DNA of 64,000 nucleotides from Cardinalis cardinalis. Taxonomy: Eukaryota; Chordata; Aves; Passeriformes; Cardinalidae. The DNA is taken from NCBI GenBank assembly GCA_014549065.1, contig JACDOX010000004.1, positions 2,187,897 to 2,251,896 on the forward strand, written 5' to 3'. The notes under the pieces are model-generated. The model ran no database searches, was not told the origin of the DNA, and saw only the letters and a list, made by a program, of their open reading frames with translations. Shown in pieces: positions 12,388 to 24,195 of this stretch. How positions within the stretch are numbered: the first letter of the stretch is position 1; each line of letters starts with the position of its first letter. The position numbers and the translations under genes are program-made.

Positions 12388-14139
12388 CATACAGAACAGA
12401 AACTATTCAGCTACAAGTGTTTGCCAAGAATTTAACTTTTAAAATAAATTAAATCTTGTCCTGTTCAAATGTAATCTGCCAGACTGAAGAACAAATGAAA
12501 AAAGTTACAGGAAAGGAAGAAAGATAGATTTGGGGAAATTATATTAAAAATGAAACAAATTTTAAAGTATTCAAAATTGTCTAAGCCAATAAGTTTAAAT
12601 TGTTCATTAAAATATTTTGGAAATCTGTGTAAAGCAACTGCCTGTTCAAAAGTATAAATTACTTTCTAATTCATCCATCTGCATGTCATGCTGCACTGAT
12701 TTTCAGCTGATTTATCATTGCACCTAAGTTTTGGATCATCTGAAGAATAGATTTAGACTATAATCCGTTGGTGACTTATGCCTCGACAGTAGATGACATT
12801 AAAAGGTCAAGGCAAACTTGCAGTACAGAGGACTGATCCATGTTTTTGACCCTCTGTCCTTAGATTTATACTTATAAGTTCAATATAACAAGGTCTGCTT
12901 TTTTTATGTTAAGGGCAACTGGAATGGAATGCCATAGACTTATCAGTATATGAAGCTTTCTTACTTCTTAGGATGTCTGCATTGTTATGGGACAATAAAA
13001 AGTTTCAATCAAAACAGGAAATTTTACAATATAGAAAACTAGATTCTGATGCTTGAAAAATAGGTGAGAAAAGACTTATTGTTACTTGCAATTAATCTCN
13101 CTTGGTACATATCTGATATGTGTTTCTAATTCAACAACTTGAAACACGGACTTTTCCTCTGCTGTGTGTTTCATTCACCACCACAGGAGCCCCCTGTCTA
13201 ATTACAGGCACCCCTTCTGGAGGAGTCTTATTAGCAAAATTTAAACAAACAAAAGAAATTTCTACTCCATTGAGATGTGCCAATGTACTTAACCCTAGAG
13301 GGAGTGGAAACATTATTTTGAAATTTGTCCTTTGAACAATTCTATTTAAAAATCCAAGTTATGAAGTTGTTCATCCCCATAGACATCATATGAACAAATT
13401 CCCTACTTGACATTTTACAACTAATTTTATTTTCCTTGAGCTAAACATAAACAATCTGACAACTGGCTTATGCAAATTTGTTCTGAACTTCTTTGAAGTA
13501 GCTATTTTTAAAGGCAGATATCATCTCTGCTTGGGGCTGAGCATTAGAATGATTTATACTTGTTTCAATAATGAAAAAAATGCTAGAAGTTATTTTCTAC
13601 ATGGTTTGTTCCATTAGATACATTTATTTTGACAGGAAGTGCTGAAATGCTAGCAATAAAGTGCTGGAATTACACATTCAAGTTTAGGATCAAAATTCAG
13701 CAGAAAATTCCAAGTGAGATAAGGCCTGTACCTTTGAACTAAACTGGGAGACATGTATTATTTAAACAGCCATACATTCAAGCACAGCTTGTCTGAGTCA
13801 AAAGCTATTCTTTAAAGGGTCACATAGAGAGGAAGATTGCAAGGAAAAAGTAGCTGGAACACAAAGAAAAAGCTGTAGCCTTGGTTGAGGGAGGAAAAAT
13901 AAATTAAATTTGAAAAGACCATTAAAAAGTTTTAACAGGGAGACCTTAGAGTGGATTTAGCATTGAACTAATTTCCAAGGCTCTGTGAAAACACATGGGC
14001 TTAGATATTATTACCCTATTTGTACAACAGTTGGAAACAAATAACAAGCTTCAGAATGTGCAAGTCCTTCTTCTGATTTCATAACCTGTCTTGATGTTTG
14101 TACTTGATTTAATGTCATTTGGNTGGTAGAAAAGTCCTG

Positions 14140-14640
14140 TAATTGAGCAAAAGGAAATGCAAACTCCTACGCCTGGAGAGGAGCCATCCAATGCACCAGT
14201 ATATTCTGAGGTCTGCTATTCTGGGAAGCAGATTTGTGGCAAAGGATCTGGGGCCCCCTGTGGGCACCCAATCAAACAATCAGCAATTTACCTGCACAGA
14301 AAGGAAGGATGATGGTATCCTGGGCTGCATAGTCTGGGAGTGTTGGCTGCAGGTTGAAGATGAACATTTCCTTCTGCTCAGCAGTGGTGAGGCCACATCT
14401 AGACCTCTGGGTCCAGTTCTTGGTTCTCAAGTGCAAGACAGACATGGGCTTAGTACAGAGACTCCAGCAAACAGTCATGAAGATNATTAAGGGACTGGAA
14501 ATTCTCTTCTATCAGGAAAAACTGAGGGAGCTGGGATTGCTCANCCTGGAGAAAGGAAGCTTAAGGAGGATCTTATCAATATATGTAAATATCTGAAGGA
14601 ATGGTGTAAAGGGATCAGGTTCATTCCAGTAGAAAATACA
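14140..14640 (+). mobile_element. CR1 LINE fragment (reverse-transcriptase C-terminus), sense
   Basis: This is an internal CR1 piece in sense orientation, truncated at both ends. In the frame starting near 14354 the peptide reads SAVVRPHLDLWVQF, then LRELGLL and LEKGSLRR. These are the characteristic words of the CR1 reverse-transcriptase C-terminal region. Upstream, around 14300-14330, another frame gives GILGCI, so the copy is frameshifted. The DNA ends with the segment equivalent to the ORF end (ATATCTGAAGGAATGGTGT, about 14587-14605) and lacks the CR1 3' tail. It is non-functional. Confidence 0.87.
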
Positions 14641-14723
14641 CCTCAATAGCATTATTATAGATTTCCAAAGATCAAATTATCATTTGCTAGTATGTGATTT
14701 TGATTTCAGAATTATCGTTGGAA

Positions 14724-14823
14724 GGGGTTTTTTTGGGTTTGGTTTGATTTGGGTTTTTTTTTTTTGCTTTTGTTTGTTTGATTGATTGATTGTTCATCTG
14801 TTGGTCTTCGGGTTTTTTTGTGT
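14724..14823. repeat. T-rich / (TTTG)n (GATT)n low-complexity tract
   Basis: The plus strand is mostly T with interspersed G, including TTTG and GATT units. It starts close after the sense CR1 fragment but is not the CR1 tail, which ends in ATTCTATG-type octamers. It is simple sequence without coding potential. Confidence 0.8.
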
Positions 14824-17800
14824 ATTGTGACTGGCTTTTTGCCCTTTAACTGTCATTGTCCAGCATCTGGTGATAACTGCAGTAGCATTTGAACAATAGA
14901 GGCATTCAAAAGCTGGGATGAGTAAAAAATTACNTTTTTCTTTTCTTGTTTTAAAGTGGAACAGCTACATAGTATTTCAGCTTGTTCATTGACTTCAGTC
15001 TCTTTGATTGTTTCTTTTAGATTTGGTTTGGACCTGAAAAAACAAAGCTTTAAAAATCTAAAGAATTAGGACTGGGAACAAAAGCAATCTTCTTTCCAGG
15101 TGAACTGGGCTGTACAAAATTAAGCGTCAGTCAATAGTTTCTTAAAATAAAGGCTGGGGAAATACCTGTGAATAGATTTAGTCAGAGTGTTCTCTACAGT
15201 GTAGATCTCACCACAATTTGCTTACTCTTCAAAATTTAAATAGTTTTTAAAATAAACTTGATTAGTTTCCTACCNCACTGTCAACACAGTTCCCCAGCAA
15301 CTAGACCGACCAGAACACTAAGAATACTTAAAATCTGTATTTACTTTGAAAAATCTTTCTTTCCAGAATTTTGACAGTGTATCACACTAAAGCCATTTCT
15401 TACTTTCTGGGTTATAATCTCTCTGAAATATTCCACCTGCCTACTACCTCCTTCTTCAATCTGCTCTGGGGTGTAGATCTGTTTTGTCTCACTTTTACCT
15501 TATGTATTTTGTTTTTACTGCCAGCTCTTTCTGCATGCAATGGTGCTGCTGAGCAATACAGCACATTGTCTTGAAAATGACAACAGTTAAAGAATGCAGG
15601 AAATCTTACTTGAAAGGATTTTTTTTCCTCATGCTAGTCTACAAGACACACCTATATACCTCAAACTGAAATGACTAAGTTTTCTCAGGCTTTATATAAA
15701 CAAACAAAATAAAATGTTATGTTTTCCAAACAGAACAGGCATGCATATTTATGTAAATCTACTTGTTTTACATCAGACAACNAAGAAATTGCAAATTCTA
15801 GTTGTCCATGAGAAAGGAATAGCAAATACCAGAGTTAATTTTAGCACTGGGGAATATCTACAGTACTCAATTAATATTTTCAGANCTAAATAAGAAAATA
15901 AACAAGCAAATAAAAAACAGAGCATACCTTAAGAGCACAGAACTAAAGAGTCATAGAAATTTAATTGCCATATTCTCAAATCCAAAAGTTTCAATTAAGG
16001 CTTGAAACTTGACTTTCTGTGAACNGTTCTTTGTCCCAAACTGTTATACCATGCCATGATTGGCCCTTAAAGCAATAGCCAAACTCACANGCAGCTAATT
16101 TATCATGATTATCACTCTGGCTGTACTAGTTCTGAAACTTGCTCCTTTGGAGCCATCTCAGCATGTCTGTGTGGTTCTCCCATTCAGCTATTCAGCTGTA
16201 CTGCAAGAATTTTTGTTCAGCTTACTGTGCACCATCTGGAAAAATTATCTAAAGTCATAAATCTAATGACAGCCGCCATCCTTCCCTCTTGCTGAGAGGT
16301 GGTGGAGTCAGTTGCAGGGATGGATTGAAGATGAACCAAGAATAACAGATTGAAGAATACACTGAGTTTCACTATACATGATGTCTTCTTGCTTGTATTT
16401 GACATCTATCTTGTCTATCTCTATGCAGTCACAACATATGTTTGANCTAGCTGTGGTCACGACGATACCATTTTCCCTAATTCTCAAAGTAGTCTCCACT
16501 TAGGGTGGAACCAGCAAGCTTGAATGAAGATAAATTTCTTTTTTTTTAACAGCAATACTTTTATTTATGAACTAGTTATGGGGCAAGAATTGATGGTTAC
16601 ATTCCACATATCAGAAAAATAATCACAATGGTCTTGTCTGCCTTTTACATTCAGGAAAATAAAGTAAAAAAGTGTGCTGTATGTTCAAGTTCACATTTTG
16701 TATTAGTTCAGTAAACACAATTCTTAAGGTTTTGTATTATATATAGCAAATTCTAAGAAGCTATAGGATACATGGATTAGCAAATTCATAACATCCTTAT
16801 ATATGTCATAGCTTTAAAATTACTGTTTTTTTAATACTAGTAGGCGTCAGTTAAACATATTTTACATTGAAAAACAAAACCAGATCTCTATAATAGTACA
16901 CATAAGCATTCAAATCTATTTTATCCAGACCCACATGCACAGGAACAGAGGCCCATTAAGGAGTGACAAGATGAATATTCATTTCCTTTCCTAACCCTAA
17001 AAGCCTGTGTTTTCATCATATATTAAAGATAACAGAGATCAATATCACAATTGAGTTATTTCTTTTTCTTAGTCTCTTTTTCAGATCATAGCCAATNTTA
17101 AAAAGATTTGTCCAAAATCTTCTGGGTCTGTAATAGAAGTCTTTGGTTTTTTGGTTTTTNTTTTAATTATTTCTAATAATTTTTACATCATTTGTACTCT
17201 TTCTAGGAGCCTTAGAGTATACTTCAGAATTATGGAGTATTATTAATGATGATGATATTGGTCACAATAACATGATTTAGTCAGTTCTCATTTTCTTTTC
17301 TTTATGTGCAGGCAATCACGATTCATAACAGCCAAAGGTATATGTCTGCACTATAAAGAGACCTAAAAACAAATTGCATGAGATGGAAATGTCACAGGGC
17401 AGATAAAAACNTTCACTCTATGTTGCACAATGTCTGTTATGTGACATAGACTGTAATGATATGAGAATTACTTACAGCATGTCAGAACTGTGAATAGGTC
17501 TCACCTCTTCACTGTGAAAGCTTCCAGGAAAGAGGTTTATCTTTCACAGTTATGGAAAAGCATTCAAAGAAACAAGTAAAAAAATACAACAGAAGTTTTC
17601 ACAAGTCTTTTTTTACTTAAATCAAGAAGCCAGTCATAAAACAGATAGAGCTATTGTACTACACATTCCCTTCCAGACTTCTGAACTCTCTCACAAACTT
17701 CTGGTGATGTGGCAGTGTANGAATATCTCTTAGATTTGCATGGTGAATGTCATATGTCATCTTGTCACTTGAGGAGACAATGCTATGACGCCTCCAACCT

Positions 17801-19061
17801 CTTTGCCAACTAATTGCATGTTAGGGCTACTATTTCTCCTTGGCATGTGGTGTCATGGAGCAGAGTATATACCAAGGTACATGCTGAAGAAACATGGAAT
17901 AATGAACAAGCTTGCAGTAGAATGGTACTTGACTTCTCCAACTAATAGATGATGAAGTTAGTAAGAAACCAGAGACACCAAATAATATGCTATGTTTTAC
18001 AGACCGTTCTCAGTGCAAGGCAACAAAAAAATATAATGTCTTAGACAGAAAAACACTTACCCAAGATGTATGATTTTAAAATGCCTGGTCAAGCTTAAAA
18101 GCTTAAATGATAGGAATTTGGCCTACCAGTAAGCATTCTATTTTGATATGTGCTTCTAAATTTAATTTTTTTACAATGGGCNTTTACAATAAACCTTATT
18201 AATCAGGTATTTCCTCTTCACATTTGTTTAAGTAATACCTTGAACTGTCCCTTTAAACACTGTTTTCCAGAAAAGGTCCCAAGCATCTAACCTTTAGGGG
18301 AAAAACATTAAAATTATATAAAATGGAGATTCTGCCATGAGCATGACTGCATCCCAAGTTTAATACAGGAGCTAGAGTTGATGGTTTTTTAAAGCAAAAA
18401 AAATTATTTTTCTTAGCATTTATAGAAATAAAAGCTTTATCATACTGAAATGTTTCACTCTTTTTACCATTAATGAATCTCCAAATCATGTGTCAGTTAT
18501 ANACAGATGAACCATTTATTCCACTCCTGTATATCAGGTAAAGCAATAAACAGAGAGGAGTCCCAGCAATTACAGGANCAGTTTTAGACCTAAATTCTTT
18601 TAACTGTACATTTACTCATCACGCATCATATACTGTCTTTGTGATTTAATAGCTACTAAACTTTCTGAAAAGACCTTTCCTGATGGAATATTGACAGTTG
18701 TCTCAGAAACCACTCAGAGCTTCATGCCTTGAAAATGCAGTGATAGAATGAGCATACTCCTCAAAACAGATACTGTCGGCTTTTGATAACTTTCATGGAA
18801 AAAAGAGTGGAAAAAGTTGTTCTCACAAAACTTGCAGCTGTTCGAAAAAATCCTCCTCCCCTGCTCCCATCCCTGAGAAATAACATGGGTGGTTGTTTTA
18901 GATCTGAAATATATATTCTTTTCTACCTGTGTTATTCATGAGTAGCAGTAAATAAAGCAAATCCTTGACCAGTCAGTCTGATAGGCTATAAAACTATTAT
19001 ATCTCCTCTATGATTTATACTGTCCATGATTGCATTTTGATTGGATGACATTTAAAAAACC

Positions 19062-19087
19062 CCTCTTTATCTAAAAATATAAAGAGG
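19062..19087. repeat. Small inverted repeat (9-bp stem, 8-nt loop)
   Basis: CCTCTTTAT at 19062-19070 pairs perfectly with ATAAAGAGG at 19079-19087. The stem is short and AT-rich, so chance origin is likely. Confidence 0.7.
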
Positions 19088-19892
19088 AAATGAGATGTCA
19101 TGGAAGTGATGTAAAACAAAAAATATGTAAGCAACTGTGTTATGAAAGACTCTTCACAGAAATAGATCACCCNACAAGGCCTCTTTGTGTCAGTTGTTAT
19201 TTGTCAGCAACACGGGAAACATTTATTCCTTCACAGTTCTCTTTTAAGATATAATTAATGATCTTCTTATAGTTCTGTTGTTTTCACAAGGGTACCAAAA
19301 AACTCAAAGTACTTTATANCAATGACTTTAGGCTTTGAAGATGCATAAAACTGTAATTCTTAGGAAAAATATTTTCCCTTTTCCATATTTTTCATTAAAT
19401 CATTTGTCTTCACCACCAACAACAGTAGAAGAAAGCAAAATTTAAAACTGAACATTCAGGAATGAAAATGCTAAAAAAGGCAGAATAGTCCTTGGTAAAC
19501 TTTAATTAGGAAGATTGGAACACTATGGTCTCAAAAATTAAGCTGTTCGAATTGTCCAAAGATTGAAATATTAATGTCTAGTTTTCATTACAAATTTGAT
19601 AAGATTCAAAAGTCATTCTCTGTTCAAAGCTAAATCTGAAAAATAGTTATTGCTTTGGGTTTTCACTCAGAATTTCCCAATATTTAAAATCATATATGCT
19701 ACTTAGTTATTACTTGGATGAAGAGACAGAGGGAAAATTATGAATTAGTTTAGTCTCTAGACAGTAGACAAAGTTTACTAGTGTGTTGTATTGAAAAGNA
19801 AGATTCACAAATACTCCCCTCTAGATGTTGAACAAAATGGCTGTGGAACAAGACAATTGAAAATGAGAAGCAGAGCATTGTAGAATTATCNT

Positions 19893-19945
19893 TGTTGCAG
19901 ATTCTAGAAGTCAGTTTAAACTGACTTCTAGAAACAAATGCAACA
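19893..19945. repeat. Perfect 32-bp palindrome with interrupted extension
   Basis: Positions 19902-19917 (TTCTAGAAGTCAGTTT) are followed without a spacer by their exact reverse complement at 19918-19933. Beyond the core, TGTTGCA at 19893-19899 pairs with TGCAACA at 19939-19945, separated from the core by 2 nt on the left and 5 nt on the right. The structure could extrude as a cruciform or fold as an RNA hairpin with an internal bulge. I see no gene or element boundary attached to it. Confidence 0.95.
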
Positions 19946-20789
19946 TTTTATTTTTTTCCTATTATGAATTTAATGACCTCTTAGGGAACTAAGAAAACAC
20001 AGTGAGACAAACAGCTTTTAAAAATATTTGTAAAGAAATTAAGTAAAAACTAAAGTAATTCAATGTAAAACTAATTTTTGTGTCTTTTCTTAGTTTGATT
20101 TTTATTCTAAACACTGAGCTTAAAACACAAAAGATGAATTGTCCTGAAATATTTAAAAGAATAAATCCCTCAAACAGTTTTCCCTAGAAAGAGAATTTAT
20201 AAGGGTGAAAATTTCTGTGAATTGCTCAATGGGACATGTTATTGGATGCTAACTTTATGTGAACTAATGAACTGTTTTATCTCAATATTATTATATGAAT
20301 AACTTCTCAGTACTATAATTACCANTAATGACAAAAGCACATAATTTAACTGCTTATTAAAAAAAAAAGAATCCTATTAATAGGAGAAAATTATTTAATA
20401 GATGAAATGGCCTTAATCAACTTTGGCTTCAGAAGTCTATAAATCATTTATTAATATGTTTCAACTCAGTGAGTTGATAAGGTTGTTCATATCTTATCTA
20501 TAATAGTTTGCTTGACCAGAATATTTCAAGAGGCTTTATTCTGCTTGAAGAAAATTGATTTTCTTTTAATTTTTTACACAGTTCTATTTATCTTTGCTAT
20601 GCTATTTAGAGTGCTAATACTATTGAAAGAAGAGGGGGTTACAGACTTGNTAAGTGCTTTTCTTCCAGCTCTGTCTCTGGCTTATAGTTTTTGCTATTTT
20701 TAGTACAGAAATATATATTTGTCTGTTTAATTTTATATAGGTCAGTTCTTCTGGACAAGAAGAACATCAAAGAGTAAACCTTTTATATA

Positions 20790-20793
<4 letters not shown>

Positions 20794-20831
<38 letters not shown>
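20794..20831. repeat. (GT)n microsatellite
   Basis: About 19 uninterrupted TG units follow an ATATATACA lead-in. It is a typical polymorphic vertebrate dinucleotide repeat. Confidence 0.95.
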
Positions 20832-20832
<1 letters not shown>

Positions 20833-23800
20833 TGAAATCAGGTAACTAAGAACAGGAAAACTGGATTAACCTCTGTCTTTGAAAACATAAAACCATTCCA
20901 CTGCTCCATGAAAAACTAAAGATTGAACTCTGACATTCTTTTAGTTTTCTCTCTGATCAAAATTCACTTCAGGGCAGGTAGAGACTCTTGCCACCTTCTG
21001 TGGAAAAGATTCTCATACATACTTGAAGTAACTGGCATATTGTAGGGAGGAGACAAAACTGCCTTCTCCCNATGTGCTGTCTCCTGTGAATCTTCACAAG
21101 TGTAATACTTCTGGTCCTCTGCATTGTGCAGCTTCCTGGAATAGGGAAATACAGGGAATCTTCATCCCTGCACTGAGCTGCACTCTACTCCTTAGAAAAG
21201 GCAAGCTACAGTAGTGATTTTTATTGTGAACGAAGAAGCCTGCACTTGGGAGAGACACTAGAACATGAACTATTCCTATTTGTCAAGATCACTGAACAAA
21301 AGTCTCAGTAAAACTGTATCAACTTTAATTTACAGGACAAGTTTTTCATAGTGCCATATTTTCCTACTTGTCTCTTCAGACCTGTTCTTGTGGAAAAGGA
21401 TAATGTCCCTCATTGATAACAGTTAACACACTGGCAAAGGAACAATAAATACAAGTTCATTGTTATTTTATTTTTGAAGTATCCCACTTATTAAATAATA
21501 GGTAGGAAACAAATTATTCTAGATATCATCTTACTGTTTAGAAAAGGGATCTACATGGGGAGCCAAAGTAATGAATGCAGNAGAAGTGATGAAGACTGTT
21601 TCTTGAGGTTTAAGTCATAATAGAAGGATACATCATTTGAAAATGAAATAGCTGGTGTTCATTGTAAAATGTTACTTTAGTATAAGGATATTTTATTTAG
21701 TTAACCCAAATAAACTGTAAGGAGAACTTTAACTTTCATTGTGACAAAGATATCACTATGCTGTTCCAAGGAGTAAGAGAAAAAAAAAACAAACTTTGAG
21801 ATCTAGCAATTGAAAATTTGTCCCAAAAAATAGATCATGTCATTGTGATTCAAGAGTTTAGGAATAATAGCATAAATGAGAGAATACAGAAGAGCACACA
21901 GGCAACACTAAGGCGGAAAGAATATGAATCTCTCCCCACACCATTGTGTTTCTCTACTATCTAACTTTGTTACTGGGCAGCTTGATGCAAGCCCTGGCAG
22001 CTCATGGTAAGTAATTTCATATTCCTTTTTGTCAATTTTCCATCTGTAAAGTTAATATGTATTCTGCCAATATTAAAACTGACTTTTGGAAAAAGCTCCA
22101 GGAGACAAGGTCCTAATTTTTGAGTATGCTTTAATCCAAATTTCTTTGAAGATTCGAAATAATGAATTAAAGATTTAAAGAATTAAAGCAAACAAGTGAA
22201 AAGGGAAATTCTTAATACAGATATTGCTCTACTCCTACTCCTTTATTTAATAAAGTCAGCANTGCCAAGAGCTCTTCTTATTAATGAAGTCCGGAGGTTT
22301 GGACTACCTGCTGCTATCAAAAAGAGTTCATCAATAAAGGAAAGTAATTATTTCATTTATTATAAAAGTAATTAAAAAAACCAAACACAACAAAACAAAA
22401 CACAAGCTTAATTTTTTTTCAGAGTAGAATTTTCCAATAGTTTCAACAATTGTCAGCATTTACTAAATATTGTTGCTCAATCATCAGACATACTTTCTAT
22501 TCTAAGTTGTTAAAACATTGAGGAAATACAAGGCTTTGGGTAAATTACTTTTTCACAGCTATACCTGTACAATCCTAGAGCCCAGAGTATTTATATATTA
22601 TCTCTTTTTATTAACCTTAGCAATGTAGTGACTCAAGAAAATTTCTAAATATGACCTCTGCACTTAGTTTNATCTTAGTTTTTTTCTTAGTATATATTTG
22701 TAATATATGAAGTCTCAGAACAACTGTTGGTGGTGCTTTGTTAGTTAATCTGCAGGTTTTCCATCTTGACAACATTTTCATTGCTTTCAGCTCCTGAAGG
22801 GCCATGTCATGAGATTGAGGACCTGTTNCAGAAAATTGCCTTAAAGCTCTTTAATAAAAGCTGGGGAGCNGGAATTTACTGTTATCATGGTATAGAGAGA
22901 AAGTGTTAACTGACAGTACAAAGTGAAAATGTGANATGACTTTCACAATTAGAGCTCTATCTCTTGAATGTAAGCTTAGGATAACAACTTTGGTATAAAA
23001 GTTAGTCGATCAGTCATTTGTAGGAGTTAGCAATATTTTTACTAAAATGCTCAAAGACCTCTTTTGATTGAATTGAAAGTCATTCAGCTGTGAAAACATC
23101 TTATTGTGCCTACTAGCTCTTTGCTTTAAGGATCANGGGAGAAAAAATTAAACTGAAAATATTATATTTTGCAATAACCAAAATTTTCTTTGTACNCTAT
23201 CTCCATGATGTAGACTAAGCCTAAGGCAAAGAATAGAGTATCTTGTTTTTCAGCACTAAATTTACTAGAACATGTTAAGTATATTCCCTGGAGTTGTAAC
23301 TTGTATAATATTTTTAGCTTTCCAGCATTATAATTTAAGACAGACAGAATCAGCAGAGTGGCTTTGCAGTAACTCAAAGGCCTAACCTGTGAGGATCCTG
23401 AAGAACCTACCTTGCATCTATTTTGCATTGAAAAATTTCCAGTTGTGCTTATGCTTATTCATCCCTGTAGAAAATGCTCTAGCCAAACTAATTTGATTTA
23501 GATCTCTATTTTGTTTGTTTGTTTTATTTCCCATTTGTATGGCAAAGATAACTTTAAGAAGGAGAAAAAGTTATGAATTACGCATTTTAAAAAAATGTTG
23601 CTCCAAAATATATGCTAAATTATTGTTTCCTATATAAGAATGTTTGTCTATTTTCCAGCCCTGTCCCAGGTGGAAAAAAGTAATTCCCACAGGGATCATG
23701 TATGCAANAACATTAGACACTTTAAAGTGGACTCCTTCTGAGATTTTTTAAAATTCCTTATATCAAAAGCAAAATATTGTCTCTACAGATATCATTATTT

Positions 23801-24126
23801 TGTATGAAATATTCAAGCATGTTTAAAAACAATTAAAAATTCAACAGAATCCCTCGTATATTTCTATTGTTGTTCTACTGATTTCAATTTCATTTCACAT
23901 ATTTATGTAATTTTAGGATTGCAATTTATTTTAAAAGGCACAATATTTACACTGATCTCTAAACAGGACAGTACTNACTGAGATCAGAGGTGTTGAGATC
24001 TGTGATCTTAATCCATAAAAATTTCCCTACTGCATGGTNACTGTCCAGCCATTATAGATGACTTATTGTAATATGATAACAATAGTCAGACCTTAAACTG
24101 AAGAGTTTTATGTTAGCTTTGAGCTT

Positions 24127-24195
24127 TTTAATGTTGGATCAGATGATCTTTGGAGATCCCTTTCAACTGGTGTTGNCGTTCTATGATTTTTCACA
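24127..24195 (+). mobile_element. CR1 LINE extreme 3' tail, sense
   Basis: The segment ATGTTGGATCAGATGATCTTTGGAGATCCCTTTCAACTG (about 24132-24170), followed by GTTCTATGATTTTT, matches the last bases of CR1: the GATGATCT...CCTTCCAAC block, then the octamer tail. Only about 70 bp survive, so this is a heavily 5'-truncated insertion. The short length limits certainty. Confidence 0.72.

Larger units (their letters stand above)
9701..14139. other. Noncoding sequence, no gene seen
   Basis: Apart from an A-rich tract (about 11388-11425) and the TTCCC satellite with its gap (12071-12387), no gene, RNA or repeat body is recognisable. Open frames across the gap (12030-12452) consist of satellite and unknown bases. 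Short frames around 13120-13335 on both strands show no domain. Confidence 0.65.
14641..24126. other. Noncoding AT-rich sequence, no gene seen
   Basis: This is the longest stretch without a recognisable mobile element (about 9.5 kb). It contains a T-rich tract (14724-14823), a hairpin (19062-19087), a perfect 32-bp palindrome (19902-19933) and a GT microsatellite (20794-20831), each listed separately. No open frame has a credible product, and I saw no exon-like segment with splice signals. Confidence 0.65.

Noticed and set aside
12030..12452. Open frames encoding Ser-Leu-Pro-Phe repeats
   Set aside because: They are translations of the TTCCC satellite and its 240-N gap.
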